A stretch of 64,000 nt of DNA, taken from Pseudonocardia oroxyli (GTDB lineage: Bacteria > Actinomycetota > Actinomycetes > Mycobacteriales > Pseudonocardiaceae). The position numbers were made by a program, and so were the translations under genes. Below, one piece after another: positions 31,877-41,691 of the stretch. The stretch covers positions 1 through 64,000 of the forward strand of contig NZ_FNBE01000014.1 of the NCBI RefSeq assembly GCF_900102195.1, written 5' to 3'. The notes under the pieces were generated by a model. That model had not been told where the DNA came from. It made no database searches and was given only the letters and a program-made list of their open reading frames with translations. Positions within the stretch are counted from its first letter, which is position 1, and the number at the start of each line of letters is the position of its first letter.

Positions 31877-33102
31877 CCATCGCTGACACGACTCTCGGCG
31901 CCCGGGAACAGGCCCTGCGCGGCCGCGCGGACAAGGTGATCCCCGGCGGGATGTACGGGCACATGGCGGTCCGGGCGTTCAGCGGCGCGCACCCGCAGTT
32001 CACCGTCTCCGGTGCGGGTGCCCGGGTCAAGGACGCCGACGGCCGCGAGTACCTCGACCTCATGTGCGGCTGGGGGCCGGTCGTGCTCGGCCACCGGCAC
32101 CCCGCGGTCACCGCCGCGATCGTCGACCAGCTCCAGCGCGGGGACTGCCTGGACGGGACCGCCCCCGTCGCCGTCGAGTACGCCGAGCTGCTGGTGGACA
32201 CGATCCCGGCCGCCGACTGGGCGCTGTTCTGCAAGAACGGCACGGACGCCACGACCACCTGCGTCACGACCGCGCGCGCGGCCACCGGCAAGCGGAAGGT
32301 GCTGGTCGCCCACGGCGCCTACCACGGCGCGGTGCCGGGGTTCGCGTTGCGCGGGGCCGGGGTCACCGAGGCCGACCAGGCCCACCTCGTGCGCTACGAG
32401 TACAACGACCTGGCCTCCGCCGAGGCGGCCGCCGCCGAGGCCGGGGACGATCTCGCGGCGATCCTGGTGTGCCCCATGCGCCACGACATCAAGCAGGACC
32501 AGGAGCTCGTCGACCCGGCCTTCGCCCGCGGGCTGCGGGCGCTGGCGGACCGGACCGGTGCGGTGCTGATCCTCGACGACGTCCGGTGCGGGTTCCGGCT
32601 GGACATCGGCGGCAGCTGGGAGCCGCTCGGCGTGCGCCCCGACCTGGCGGCCTGGTCGAAGGCGATCGCCAACGGGCAGCCGCTGGGCGCCGTCACCGGG
32701 ACCGACGCCCTGCGCGACGCCGTCCGGTCGATCTACGTGACCGGCTCGTTCTGGACGGGCGCCGTGCCCCTCGCCGCCGGTCTCGCCACGCTGACCGAGC
32801 TGCGCAAGGGCGAGGCACTGCCGCGGATGGCGCAGTCGGGGACCCGGCTGCGCGAGGGCCTGGCCGCGCAGGCCGCCGCCCACGGGTTCGCGATCGCCCA
32901 GACCGGCCCGGTGCAGATGCCGATGCTGTCCTTCGCCGGGGACACCGACTTCCGGCAGGTCACGGCCTGGGCGGAGGCCTGCGTCGAGCGCGGGGTGTAC
33001 CTGCACCCCTGGCACAACTGGTTCCTCTCCGCCGCCCACACCGACGCCGAGATCGACGCGGTCCTGGAGCGGACGGACGAGGCGTTCGCCGCGCTGCGTT
33101 AG
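31873..33102 (+). CDS. Class III aminotransferase, glutamate-1-semialdehyde-type
   Basis: This 409-residue PLP enzyme has the class III fold: LDLMCGWGPVVLGHRHPAV, FCKNGTDATTTCVTTARAATGKRKVL, VLILDDVRCGFRLDIGG for the cofactor aspartate, and K263 in WSKAIANGQPLGAV as the Schiff-base lysine. It resembles glutamate-1-semialdehyde aminomutase-like transaminases, but its place in a catabolic operon argues against haem synthesis. It would remove or move an amino group from the imported compound. The start overlaps the transketolase stop; the end overlaps proB by 4 bases. Confidence 0.9.
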   Translation: MTIADTTLGAREQALRGRADKVIPGGMYGHMAVRAFSGAHPQFTVSGAGARVKDADGREYLDLMCGWGPVVLGHRHPAVTAAIVDQLQRGDCLDGTAPVAVEYAELLVDTIPAADWALFCKNGTDATTTCVTTARAATGKRKVLVAHGAYHGAVPGFALRGAGVTEADQAHLVRYEYNDLASAEAAAAEAGDDLAAILVCPMRHDIKQDQELVDPAFARGLRALADRTGAVLILDDVRCGFRLDIGGSWEPLGVRPDLAAWSKAIANGQPLGAVTGTDALRDAVRSIYVTGSFWTGAVPLAAGLATLTELRKGEALPRMAQSGTRLREGLAAQAAAHGFAIAQTGPVQMPMLSFAGDTDFRQVTAWAEACVERGVYLHPWHNWFLSAAHTDAEIDAVLERTDEAFAALR

Positions 33103-34211
33103 ACGATCACCAGGTCGTCGGCGTGGACGATCTCGCGGCGGTAGGCCCGCGGGAGGTCCTCCGAGCGCTTGCCGATGATGCCCGGGAGCTCGGCGGCGTC
33201 GTAGTTCACGACGCCCCGGGCGACCACGACACCGCCGGGGCCGAGGAGGTCCACGACGTCTCCGGAGACGAAGTCGCCCTGCACGCCGTGCACGCCCGGG
33301 GCGAGCAGCGACCGGTGCCGGTCGACGACGGCGGCCACCGCGCCCGCGTCGAGGTCCAGGCTCCCCCGGACGTCCGCCGCGTGCTTCATCCAGAACCGGC
33401 GCGCGGACATCCGCCTGCCCGACGGCCGGAACGCCGTGCCGACCTTGGGCCCGTTCGGGTCGAGCGCGTCCGCGACGTCTTCCGCGGCCGCCAGCAGCAC
33501 CGGGATGCCGGACGCGGTCGCCATCGCCGCGGCGGTGATCTTCGTGGCCATCCCGCCGGTGCCGAGGCTGCCCTGGCCGGGCTTCGCGACCGTGACCGCG
33601 GCCAGGTCCTCCGGCGCCGCCACCTCGGGGACCAGCGTCGACCCCGGCCGGCGGGGATCGCCGTCGTACAGCCCGTCGACGTCGCTGAGCAGCACCAGCG
33701 CGTCGGCGCCCACGATGTGCGCCACCAGCGCGGCGAGCCGGTCGTTGTCACCGACCCGGATCTCGTCGGTGGCCACGGTGTCGTTCTCGTTGACCACGGG
33801 CAGGACGTCCAGGCCGAGCAGCCGCTCCAGGGTGCGCTGCGCGTTCTTGTAGTGCGAGCGGCGGATCATGTCGTCCGCGGTGAGCAGGACCTGCCCGATC
33901 CGCTGGTCGTGGCGCAGGAAGCTGGCCGAGTAGGCGTGCGCCAACAGCAGCTGCCCGACGCTCGCCGCCGCCTGCTGGGTCGCCAGGTCCCGCGGCCGCC
34001 GGGCCAGCCCCAGCGGTGCCAACCCGGCCGCGATCGCCCCCGAGGACACCAGCACCACCTGCGAGCCCGACGTCCGGCGCGCGGCCAGGGCGTCCACCAG
34101 CCGGTGCAGCCGGGCCAGGTCGAGCCCCCCGGCCAACGAGCTCAACGACGACGACCCCACCTTGACGACGACCCGCCGCGCCCCCGCGATCGCCGCCCGC
34201 GTGTCACTCAC
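33099..34211 (-). CDS. proB: Glutamate 5-kinase ProB
   Basis: This 370-residue enzyme phosphorylates glutamate at the gamma carboxyl, the first step of proline synthesis. The amino-acid kinase domain shows VVKVGSSSL, LVSSGAIAAG, PVVNENDTVATDEI and GTGGMATKI, and a C-terminal PUA-type domain follows. The GTG at 34211 gives a normal length; an earlier GTG would add eight residues. Usually proA follows; here the downstream side is the foreign catabolic operon. Confidence 0.97.
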   Translation of the reverse strand: MSDTRAAIAGARRVVVKVGSSSLSSLAGGLDLARLHRLVDALAARRTSGSQVVLVSSGAIAAGLAPLGLARRPRDLATQQAAASVGQLLLAHAYSASFLRHDQRIGQVLLTADDMIRRSHYKNAQRTLERLLGLDVLPVVNENDTVATDEIRVGDNDRLAALVAHIVGADALVLLSDVDGLYDGDPRRPGSTLVPEVAAPEDLAAVTVAKPGQGSLGTGGMATKITAAAMATASGIPVLLAAAEDVADALDPNGPKVGTAFRPSGRRMSARRFWMKHAADVRGSLDLDAGAVAAVVDRHRSLLAPGVHGVQGDFVSGDVVDLLGPGGVVVARGVVNYDAAELPGIIGKRSEDLPRAYRREIVHADDLVIV

Positions 34212-34230
34212 CGCGCCACACCCACTGCGC

Positions 34231-34257
34231 CTCACTCACTGCGTCTCACTCACTGCG
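34231..34257. repeat. Short tandem repeat upstream of proB
   Basis: CTCACTCACTGCG occurs twice (34231-34243 and 34245-34257) with a partial copy just before. It lies between proB and obgE beside the inverted element at 34260-34313. Confidence 0.6.
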
Positions 34258-34259
34258 AC

Positions 34260-34313
34260 CGTCCGACTCGCGTGTCCAGGACGAGTCCCCCACCTCACAC
34301 ACGCGAGTCCGAC
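34260..34313. repeat. Dispersed TCGCGTGT element, locus 1
   Basis: CGTCCGACTCGCGTGTCC (34260-34277) faces its imperfect inverted copy ACACGCGAGTCCGAC (34299-34313) across a 21-base gap. The same 18 bases recur exactly at 63469-63486. It lies between obgE and proB and could fold into a hairpin. Confidence 0.7.
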
Positions 34314-34315
34314 CG

Positions 34316-35878
34316 TCATCGGGCGCGGTCCTCGTCGGCCCAGACCTCCAGCTCGTCGTCGCCGAGCTCGAAGTCCTCGTCGGTCTCGGCGTCGTTCGTC
34401 CACTGCGCCTCGTGCGCGTAGCCGGCGCCCTCGGCGAGCTCGGCGTCGGACAGGTGCTTGCGGCGGGCGAGCTTGGCGAGCTTGCGGTCCGCGGCGCTGA
34501 CCCGGGCGGTCTGGTTCTCCACCCGCGCGTCCGTGCCGCGACCGGACATCACGCGGGCGATGCCCGCCGGCGTGCTGGGCTGCCAGTCGAAGGTGATGTC
34601 CCCGATCGTCACCGGGCAGCCGGGCCGGGCGCCCGCCTCGGCCAGGCCCTCCTCCACCCCGAGCCGGGCGAGCCGGTCGGCCAGATAGCCGACGGCCTCG
34701 TCGTTGTCGAAGTTCGTCTGGCGGATCCAACGCTCGGGCCGCGAACCCTTGACCAGGAACCCGCCCTCGAGCAGGGGGTCCGGCTCGATGGTGAAGCCCT
34801 GGTCGTCCACGGCGGTGGGGCGCAGCACGATCCGCGTGGGCTCGAGGATCGGCTGGGCGGCGCGGTAGGCCGCCACCTGCTCGGCCATCGCGAACGACAG
34901 CTCGCGCAGCCCCCGGCGGGACGCGGTGGAGATCGGGTAGATCGGCCAGCCGAAACGCTCGGTGAGGTCCGCGGTGACGATCTCGACGAGGTCCGCGGCG
35001 TCCGGCACGTCGATCTTGTTCAGCGCGATGAGCCGCGGCCGGTCGGCGAGCTCGCCGCCGAGCGCGGGGACGTAGCGGGCGAGCTCCTCCTCGAGGGCCT
35101 CGACGTCCGCGACGGGGTCCCGGCCGGGCTCGAACGTCGCGCAGTCCACGACGTGGACCAGCACGGAGCAGCGCTCGATGTGCCGCAGGAAGTCCAGCCC
35201 CAGGCCCTTGCCCTGCGAGGCGCCCGGGATCAGGCCGGGGACGTCCGCGACGGTGAAGATCTCGTCCCCGGCGGTGACCACGCCGAGCTGCGGGACGAGC
35301 GTGGTGAACGGGTAGTCGGCGATCTTGGGGCGGGCCTCGGAGAGGGCCGCGACCAGGCTCGACTTGCCCGCGCTCGGGAACCCGACCAGCCCGACGTCCG
35401 CCAGCGAGCGGAGCTCCAGGGTCAGGTCCCGATGCTCCCCGGGCTCGCCGAGCAGCGCGAAACCGGGCGCCTTGCGCGCGGACGAGGACAGCGCGGCGTT
35501 GCCGAGCCCGCCGCGGCCGCCCTCGGCGGCGACGAACCGGGTGCCCGGCCCCACCAGGTCGGCGATGATCTCGCCACGCTGGTCGAAGACGACGGTGCCG
35601 TCCGGCACGCGCAGCTCCAGGTCCTCGGCGTTCGCGCCGGCCCGGAACCCGCCCTGCCCCTGCTTGCCGTTCTTCGCGTCCGCGTGCGGGCGGTGGTGGA
35701 AGTCGAGCAGGGTGTGCACGCCCGGATCCACCACCAGCACGACGGAACCGCCGCGGCCGCCGTTGCCGCCGTCCGGCCCGCCGAGCGGCTTGAACTTCTC
35801 CCGGTGGACCGACGCGCAACCGTTGCCGCCCGCCCCCGCGGTGGCGTGCACGACGACCCGGTCGACGAACCGCGACAT
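34316..35878 (-). CDS. obgE: GTPase Obg (ObgE/CgtA)
   Basis: This 520-residue GTPase acts in 50S ribosome assembly and stress control. The glycine-rich Obg domain ([19 protein letters not shown]) spans about residues 1-155, then comes the G domain with [15 protein letters not shown] and NKID, then the OCT domain around residues 340-420. An acidic C-terminal tail follows ([19 protein letters not shown]), longer than in E. coli but normal for actinobacteria. It lies in the classic rplU-rpmA-obgE-proB order. AAGGAG precedes the ATG. Confidence 0.98.
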   Translation of the reverse strand: MSRFVDRVVVHATAGAGGNGCASVHREKFKPLGGPDGGNGGRGGSVVLVVDPGVHTLLDFHHRPHADAKNGKQGQGGFRAGANAEDLELRVPDGTVVFDQRGEIIADLVGPGTRFVAAEGGRGGLGNAALSSSARKAPGFALLGEPGEHRDLTLELRSLADVGLVGFPSAGKSSLVAALSEARPKIADYPFTTLVPQLGVVTAGDEIFTVADVPGLIPGASQGKGLGLDFLRHIERCSVLVHVVDCATFEPGRDPVADVEALEEELARYVPALGGELADRPRLIALNKIDVPDAADLVEIVTADLTERFGWPIYPISTASRRGLRELSFAMAEQVAAYRAAQPILEPTRIVLRPTAVDDQGFTIEPDPLLEGGFLVKGSRPERWIRQTNFDNDEAVGYLADRLARLGVEEGLAEAGARPGCPVTIGDITFDWQPSTPAGIARVMSGRGTDARVENQTARVSAADRKLAKLARRKHLSDAELAEGAGYAHEAQWTNDAETDEDFELGDDELEVWADEDRAR

Positions 35879-35900
35879 GTCCCTACTCCTTCACACACGA

Positions 35901-35931
35901 ACGGCGGACCCCGGAACCCGGGGCCCGCCGT
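35901..35931 (-). terminator. Intergenic hairpin between rpmA and obgE
   Basis: ACGGCGG (35901-35907) pairs with CCGCCGT (35925-35931), and the inner CCCCGG and CCGGGG also pair. It lies 24 bases after rpmA and just before the obgE leader. It may reduce, but need not stop, readthrough into obgE. Confidence 0.6.
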
Positions 35932-35955
35932 GTCGTGAAACCGAGTGGTCGGGCC

Positions 35956-36213
35956 TCAGGCCTCGACCGGAACCACGTTGACGACCTTGCGGCCGCGTCG
36001 GTGGCCGAACTCGACAGCACCCTCGACCAGGGCGAACAGCGTGTCGTCGCCACCGCGACCCACGCCCTCACCCGGGTGGAACCTGGTGCCGCGCTGGCGG
36101 ATCAGGATCTCGCCCGCGTTGACGGTCTGGCCGCCGAACCGCTTGACGCCCAGCCGCTGCGCGTTCGAGTCGCGCCCGTTACGGGAGCTGGACGCACCCT
36201 TCTTGTGAGCCAT
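35956..36213 (-). CDS. rpmA: 50S ribosomal protein L27
   Basis: This 85-residue ribosomal protein has the standard N-terminus [29 protein letters not shown] and ends without an extension. L27 sits near the peptidyl transferase centre. It is 13 bases after rplU and forms an operon with it. AAGGAG lies in the spacer. Confidence 0.98.
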   Translation of the reverse strand: MAHKKGASSSRNGRDSNAQRLGVKRFGGQTVNAGEILIRQRGTRFHPGEGVGRGGDDTLFALVEGAVEFGHRRGRKVVNVVPVEA

Positions 36214-36226
36214 GGCGCAGGTCTCC

Positions 36227-36535
36227 TTACGCGCTGATGCCGGTGACCTGGACCTTCGTCAGCGGCTGACGGTGGCCCTGACGCTTGTGGTACCCGGTCT
36301 TGTTCTTGAACTTGTGGATGCGGATCTTCGGGCCCTTGGTGTGCTCGACGACCGTGGCGGTCACCGAGGCCTTGGCCAGCGCATCTGCATCCGTGGTCAG
36401 CTTGTCGCCGTCCACGAGCAGCACGGCGGGGAGGCTGATCTCGGCGCCGGGCTCACCGTCGATCTTCTCGACGGTGACCACGTCGTCCACAGCCACCTTG
36501 TACTGCTTACCGCCGGTCTTGACGATCGCGTACAT
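36227..36535 (-). CDS. rplU: 50S ribosomal protein L21
   Basis: This 102-residue protein starts [14 protein letters not shown], the family consensus, and includes [12 protein letters not shown]21 binds 23S rRNA. The ATG at 36535 is chosen; the longer in-frame extension lacks family similarity. It heads the ribosomal part of the operon, 118 bases after rne. Confidence 0.98.
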   Translation of the reverse strand: MYAIVKTGGKQYKVAVDDVVTVEKIDGEPGAEISLPAVLLVDGDKLTTDADALAKASVTATVVEHTKGPKIRIHKFKNKTGYHKRQGHRQPLTKVQVTGISA

Positions 36536-36653
36536 CGTTGACGCACGACTCCTGAAACTCTCGGGGGACTCATGGGCGCGCTCCAGAGCACGCACGCCGA
36601 GGCATGAGCCACGGCTCCTTGACTCCCAGGGTACGGAAGGGGGATTCAGCGGG

Positions 36654-39600
36654 TCAAACCGGGTCCCCGGTCTGGTCCCCGCCCTGATCGGAGGCCTGTT
36701 CCGGCGCTCCGACGGTCACGGTGACGGCGGCGCCGTCACCCTCGGCGGGCGGGCCCGCGGGCCGGGACGCGGCCCGCCGCGACCGGCGCGGACGGCTCAC
36801 GACGACGGTGTCCACCGCCGTGTCCGACTGCTCCGGCGCCGCCGGCACCAGCGGCTCGGCGGGCTCCACCGCGGGGGCGGTGAGCACGACCGGCTCGGCC
36901 GCCGCGCTCGGCGCACCCGCCGACCGGGTCACCCGGCCGCGGCGCCTGCGCGGGGCGGGCGCCTCCTCCGGGGTCTCGGCCGGCTCCGCCGGGGTCTCGA
37001 CGGGGGCCGCCGAGTCCTCTGCGGTGTCCTCTGCCGTGTCCGTGGCCTCCGCCGTGTCCGTGGCCGTGTCCTCGGCGGTGTCCGCCGCGACCCGGTCCGC
37101 GGCCAGCGGCGGGGTGCCGTTCGCGGGCAGACCCGTGGCGGGCTCGCCCGTCACGGCGGCCTGCTCGATCTGCTCGGCCTGCTCCTCGACCGCCTCGGGG
37201 GCGATCTGCGGGGCGACCGCGTCCGCGACGACCTCGGTCGCCACGTCTTCTGCCGCCGCCTCGGTCGCCACGGCCTCGACCGCCACAGCCTCGGCGGGTG
37301 CCTCGGCAGCGCTCTCGGCCGGGCTCTCGGCAGCGGTGTCGACCGTGGTGGCCTCCGGCGCGGCCGGGGCGGTCCCGCCCTGCGGCGCGACCGCCTCCGC
37401 CACGACGCTCTCGGCGGCCTCCGTCGTCACGACCACCGGCTCGGCCGACCCGGTGCCCCCGGCGGGGCGCTCGACCCGCCGCCTGCCCCGGCGCCGGGCG
37501 GGACGGCCGGTGTCCGGCTCGTCCATCCCCACGGGGGCCTCGGGCGCGTCCGTGACCGGAACGGGGTCGGCGACCGCGGTGTGGCCCGCCGCCGCGGCGA
37601 CCATGGCCAGGGCCGCGGCCGCGGAGGCCCGCTCGTCCGTCTCGGTCTCGACGGCGGACTTGTCGTCCCGGCCCCGCCGGTTGCGCCGACGTCCGCCGTT
37701 GTCCGCCTGGCCGCCCGCCTGCCCGTTGCCCTGGTGCCCGTTGCCGGAACCGTTCTGGCCGTGGTCGTGCTTCGGCTCGACCCCGTCGACGTTCACGATG
37801 ACGCCGCGGCCGCGGCAGTGCTCACACGTCGTGGAGAAGTGCTCGAGCAGCCCGCCGCCGACCCGCTTGCGGGTCATCTGGACCAGGCCGAGCGAGGTCA
37901 CCTCGGCGACCTGGTGGCGGGTGCGGTCCCGGGCCAGGCACTCGGTGAGCCTGCGCAACACCAGGTCCCGGTTCGCCTCGAGCACCATGTCGATGAAGTC
38001 GACGACGATGATCCCGCCGATGTCCCGCAGCCGGAGCTGGCGGACGACCTCCTCGGCCGCCTCCAGGTTGTTGCGGGTGACGGTCTCCTCGAGGTTCCCG
38101 CCGGAGCCGGTGAACTTGCCGGTGTTGACGTCAATGACCGTCATGGCCTCGGTGCGGTCGATCACCAGCGTGCCGCCCGAGGGCAGCCACACCTTGCGGT
38201 CCAGCGCCTTGAGCAGCTGCTCGTCGATCCGGTACTCGGCGAAGACGTCCTTCGGGCCGACGTGGCGGTGCATCCGCTCGGCGAGCTCGGGGGCCACGTG
38301 CGAGACGTAGTCCGACACCGTCTCCCACGCGGAGTCCCCGGACACCACGAGCGAGGCGAAGTCCTCGTTGAACTGGTCCCGGACGACCTTGACCAGCAGG
38401 TCCGGCTCCTCGTAGAGCAGCGTCGGCGCCTTGGGGGCCTTCGGACCGGTCTTCGCGGCCTTCTCCTTGACGACCTCCCACTGCGCCTGCAGCCGTCGGA
38501 CGTCCCGCTCCAGGGCCTCGTGCGAGACCCCCTCGGAGGCGGTGCGGATGATCACCCCGGCGTCGCTGGGGACGATCTCCTTGAGCATGTCCTTGAGCCG
38601 CTTGCGCTCGACGTCCGGCAGCTTGCGGGAGATCCCCGCCGCGCCCCCGCTCGGCACGTAGACCAGGAAGCGGCCCGCGAGGCTGATCTGGGTGGTCAGC
38701 CGGGCGCCCTTGTGCCCGACCGGGTCCTTGGTGACCTGGACGAGCACGCTGTCGCCGCTGCTCAGGGCCTGCTCGATGCGGCGCGCCTTGCCGTTGAGAC
38801 CGGCGGCGTCCCAGTCCACCTCGCCGGCGTAGAGCACGGCGTTGCGGCCGCGGCCGATGTCGACGAACGCGGCCTCCATGCTCGGCAGCACGTTCTGCAC
38901 GCGGCCGAGGTAGATGTTGCCGACCATCGACTCGCTCTGCCCGGAGCCGCCCGCGATGAAGTGCTCCACGAGCACGCCGTCCTCGAGGACGCCGATCTCG
39001 TTGCGTTTGCCGGTCTGGCGGATGACCATCGTCCGCTCGACGGACTCCCGGCGGGCCAGGAACTCCGACTCGCTCAGGATCGGCGGGCGGCGGCGGCCCG
39101 CGTCCCGGCCGTCCCGGCGGCGCTGGCGCTTGGCCTCCAGGCGGGTGGAGCCGCGGACGGACTGGACGCCGTCGTCGCCGGTGTCCCGCTCACGGGGGGT
39201 GCGCACCCGCGTGACGGTGTTCGGCGGGTCGTCGTCGCTCCCGTCAGCGCTGGAGTCGCCGGCGTCTCCCGAGCCCTTGCGGCGCCGCCGGCGACGACGA
39301 CGGCGCGAGCCGCCCTCGTCCGCGGAGTCCTGCTCCTCGTCGGAGTCGTCCGTGTCGTCCGACTCGTCGGTGTCGCTCGAGTCGTCGGCGCCACCGGCCT
39401 CGGCGGACTCGGTGTCCTCGCCGCCCTCGGCACCGTCCTCGCCGTTCTCCCCGCGGCCGCGGCCGCGACCACGGCGGCCCCGGCGACGGCGGCGGCGACC
39501 GCCCGCCTCGTCGTCCTCGTCGTCGTCGGAGTCCGCGTCGGTGGCGTCGGTGGCGTCGGCGCTCTCCGTGGCCTCGGTGGTCTCCGCCGTGTCGTCGGGC

Positions 39601-40706
39601 TGCTCGGTCTCGTCCTGGGCCGCGGCGCGCCCACGACGACGGCGGCGGGGCCGGTCGGGCTCCTCCGCGGGCTCGTCGGCGGTGCCGGTCGACTCCGCGG
39701 CGGCGGTGTCCTCGGCCTGGTCGCCGGCGCGGGCCCGGCGGCGGGTCCGGGTGGGCTCGGCCGGCTTGAACAGGGGCGCGGGCGGGGCGAACAGCGGCGA
39801 GAGGCCGGTGTCGGCGGGCGCGGTGGCGGAACCGGTGGCGGAACCGGTGGCGGAACCGGTGGCGGGCTCGGCGACGGACCCGGTGGCGGGCTCCGCCGGG
39901 GCGGACTCCGTGGCGGTGCCGGTCGGGGTGCCGGTGGTGGTGCCGGTGGTGGCGAGCTCGGCCTGCTCGTCCGGGGCGCCGGCCTTGCGGGTGGCCTTGC
40001 GGCGGGTGCGCTTGGCCGGGGCGGGGGCCGGGGTGTCCGTGACGGTCGCGTCCGCGGCGGTCGGGTCCGCGGCGGTCGGGTCCGCGGCGGTCGGGGCCTC
40101 CGTGCCGTCCGCGCCGTCCGCGGTGCTCGGGGCAGCGGCCGTGATGGGCGCCGGGGCGGACTCGGCCTGCTCGGCGGGCGCGCCCGCCTTCCGCGTCGCC
40201 TTGCGGCGGGTGCGCCGGGCCGGGGCCTCGGCCTGCTCCTGCGCGGGCTCGCCTGCGTCCGACTCGGCGGCCCCGGGCTCCGGGGTCTCCGCGGTCTCGG
40301 CAGGCGCGGGGGCGGCGGCCTTGCGGCGGCGGGTGCGCGCGGGCACGGGAGCCGGCGCTGCGGCCGCCTCCGCCTGGGACGGAACCGGGGACGCCGGGTC
40401 CTCCCCCGCCTCGGCGGCCGTGCCGGGCGCCGTCTCCGCACCCGTGCCCGCAGTCGTGCCCGCAGTCGTGCCCGCGGCCGTGCCGGGGGCCCCGAGCAGG
40501 CTCGTGACGACCTGCTCCGCGGTCTTGCGGTCGACGCCGGACTGGGCGCTGCCCACCGGGCTGCCGAGCTCCGCGAGGGCCGCGAGGACCTCCTTGCTGG
40601 TCCGGCCGATCAGCTTGGCGAGCGCGTGCACGCGCAGCTTCTCGGGCAGATCCGACACGGAGAACAGCCCGCCGGTCTCACCGGCGGGCGCATCGTTGAC
40701 TGACAT
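36654..40706 (-). CDS. rne: Ribonuclease E/G, very long actinobacterial form
   Basis: This 1350-residue endoribonuclease processes and degrades RNA. The conserved core is about residues 550-965: [19 protein letters not shown]1 domain ([23 protein letters not shown]), catalytic DNase-I-like region ([23 protein letters not shown]) and the zinc link CEHCRGRG. Both flanks are low-complexity, rich in A, E, P, R, S and T, with about 550 residues before and 385 after. Internal repeats such as [14 protein letters not shown] occur twice. The arginine-rich patches could bind RNA or partners. Confidence 0.95.
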   Translation of the reverse strand: MSVNDAPAGETGGLFSVSDLPEKLRVHALAKLIGRTSKEVLAALAELGSPVGSAQSGVDRKTAEQVVTSLLGAPGTAAGTTAGTTAGTGAETAPGTAAEAGEDPASPVPSQAEAAAAPAPVPARTRRRKAAAPAPAETAETPEPGAAESDAGEPAQEQAEAPARRTRRKATRKAGAPAEQAESAPAPITAAAPSTADGADGTEAPTAADPTAADPTAADATVTDTPAPAPAKRTRRKATRKAGAPDEQAELATTGTTTGTPTGTATESAPAEPATGSVAEPATGSATGSATGSATAPADTGLSPLFAPPAPLFKPAEPTRTRRRARAGDQAEDTAAAESTGTADEPAEEPDRPRRRRRGRAAAQDETEQPDDTAETTEATESADATDATDADSDDDEDDEAGGRRRRRRGRRGRGRGRGENGEDGAEGGEDTESAEAGGADDSSDTDESDDTDDSDEEQDSADEGGSRRRRRRRRRKGSGDAGDSSADGSDDDPPNTVTRVRTPRERDTGDDGVQSVRGSTRLEAKRQRRRDGRDAGRRRPPILSESEFLARRESVERTMVIRQTGKRNEIGVLEDGVLVEHFIAGGSGQSESMVGNIYLGRVQNVLPSMEAAFVDIGRGRNAVLYAGEVDWDAAGLNGKARRIEQALSSGDSVLVQVTKDPVGHKGARLTTQISLAGRFLVYVPSGGAAGISRKLPDVERKRLKDMLKEIVPSDAGVIIRTASEGVSHEALERDVRRLQAQWEVVKEKAAKTGPKAPKAPTLLYEEPDLLVKVVRDQFNEDFASLVVSGDSAWETVSDYVSHVAPELAERMHRHVGPKDVFAEYRIDEQLLKALDRKVWLPSGGTLVIDRTEAMTVIDVNTGKFTGSGGNLEETVTRNNLEAAEEVVRQLRLRDIGGIIVVDFIDMVLEANRDLVLRRLTECLARDRTRHQVAEVTSLGLVQMTRKRVGGGLLEHFSTTCEHCRGRGVIVNVDGVEPKHDHGQNGSGNGHQGNGQAGGQADNGGRRRNRRGRDDKSAVETETDERASAAAALAMVAAAAGHTAVADPVPVTDAPEAPVGMDEPDTGRPARRRGRRRVERPAGGTGSAEPVVVTTEAAESVVAEAVAPQGGTAPAAPEATTVDTAAESPAESAAEAPAEAVAVEAVATEAAAEDVATEVVADAVAPQIAPEAVEEQAEQIEQAAVTGEPATGLPANGTPPLAADRVAADTAEDTATDTAEATDTAEDTAEDSAAPVETPAEPAETPEEAPAPRRRRGRVTRSAGAPSAAAEPVVLTAPAVEPAEPLVPAAPEQSDTAVDTVVVSRPRRSRRAASRPAGPPAEGDGAAVTVTVGAPEQASDQGGDQTGDPV
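39821..39860. repeat. 12-base tandem repeat within rne
   Basis: A 12-base unit close to CGGTGGCGGAAC is repeated about three to four times, encoding GSAT repeats in the N-terminal low-complexity region. The unit length is a multiple of three, so copy changes keep the frame. Confidence 0.75.
40051..40095. repeat. 15-base tandem repeat within rne
   Basis: A 15-base unit TCCGCGGCGGTCGGG occurs three times, encoding TAADP-type repeats. It is a likely site of slippage that preserves the reading frame. Confidence 0.75.
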
Positions 40707-40861
40707 TCAACTCCTTCGCCCCCGGGCGCCCCGGGGAGGGGCGGCCGCGCAGGGGCCTGACTACGTCTCTCCCGTTCCACGGTGCGGAGCGGGCAATCCT
40801 GGTGCGCTGTGTGGCTCGGCGACGCGCTCTGCGAGGGTCCACAGGCCCCGCTCCGCGGCGG

Positions 40862-41647
40862 TCAGGCCCGGGTGGTGACCCGGTCGGATCCGAGCGGATC
40901 GGTGAGGCGACCCGAGTCGTCGAGCAGGCCCTGGGCCAGCCGGGTCGATTTCGCGGGCACCGGCGGCTTCAGCCCTGCGACAACGTCGAGCGCGCCCAAC
41001 ACGTCGTCGGGTCGAACAGCGGGTGTCGTCTGCCGTACGACCGCCGTCAGTATCGCACAGACTGCGGCGCCACCGGTCTCCTCCGGTGTGACACCGCCCG
41101 GCGAGTCCTCCCCCGCCTCGGCCCACGCCACCGCCGCCCGGACGTCGATCTGCCGCTTCCCCGAGGGCATGATGCGGTCCACGACCAGGGAGTCCTTCGC
41201 CATGAGCCCCTCGACGGCCGCCCTCAGATCGGCGCCCGAGACGCCCGGAAGCGCGATCCGCCACAGGCTCGCGTCCACCCGGTCGGCGAGCGCGGGCGGC
41301 GTGGCGACGACCGCGTCGAGGATGTCGAGACCGTCGGGGAGCACCGCGTCCAGCGCCGTTCGGACGACGTCCGGCTCCATCTCCCGGGTGAGCCCGATCT
41401 CGAAGTACTCGGCCTCGCTCGCGGTGCCCGTGGGCGCGGCGCCGATCCACGAGATCCGCGGGTGCGGGGAGAACCCGTGCGAGTGCGAGACGGGCACCCC
41501 GGAGCGCCGCACCGCCCGCTCGACGCTGCGCGCCACGTCCCGGTGGGAGAGGAACCGCAGCCGGCCCCGCTTGGCGAACCGCACCCGGATGCGCTGCACC
41601 GTCGGTGGAGCGGGGTTCGCAGCCTCGCCGGGGCGCACACGTGCCAT
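40862..41647 (-). CDS. DUF2344 protein (TIGR03936 type)
   Basis: This 261-residue protein matches the DUF2344 family: RIRVRFAKRGRLRFLSHRDVARSVERAVRRSGVPVSHSHGFSPHPRISW. It usually lies next to a B12-binding radical SAM gene (TIGR03960 type) and rne, and its exact role is unsettled. Here a GNAT gene separates it from its radical SAM partner. The ATG at 41647 gives the usual N-terminus (MARVRPGEA). It lies upstream of rne by 155 bases. Confidence 0.88.
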   Translation of the reverse strand: MARVRPGEAANPAPPTVQRIRVRFAKRGRLRFLSHRDVARSVERAVRRSGVPVSHSHGFSPHPRISWIGAAPTGTASEAEYFEIGLTREMEPDVVRTALDAVLPDGLDILDAVVATPPALADRVDASLWRIALPGVSGADLRAAVEGLMAKDSLVVDRIMPSGKRQIDVRAAVAWAEAGEDSPGGVTPEETGGAAVCAILTAVVRQTTPAVRPDDVLGALDVVAGLKPPVPAKSTRLAQGLLDDSGRLTDPLGSDRVTTRA

Positions 41648-41691
41648 GCCCCCAGCGTAGAACCCGTCCCCGACACCCCGAACGAGGCGGG

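Noticed and set aside
31873-33102. Assigning the aminotransferase as hemL (glutamate-1-semialdehyde aminomutase)
   Set aside because: It is embedded in a catabolic operon with other enzymes and has divergent residues around the cofactor site; a haem role is not supported.
675-33102. Integrative element with att sites or a transposase in the accessory block
   Set aside because: No integrase, transposase, tRNA or direct repeats at the edges were found. Only synteny suggests gene gain.
39821-40095. Minisatellite as an independent element within rne
   Set aside because: The repeats are in frame and encode the low-complexity tail, so they are part of the gene.
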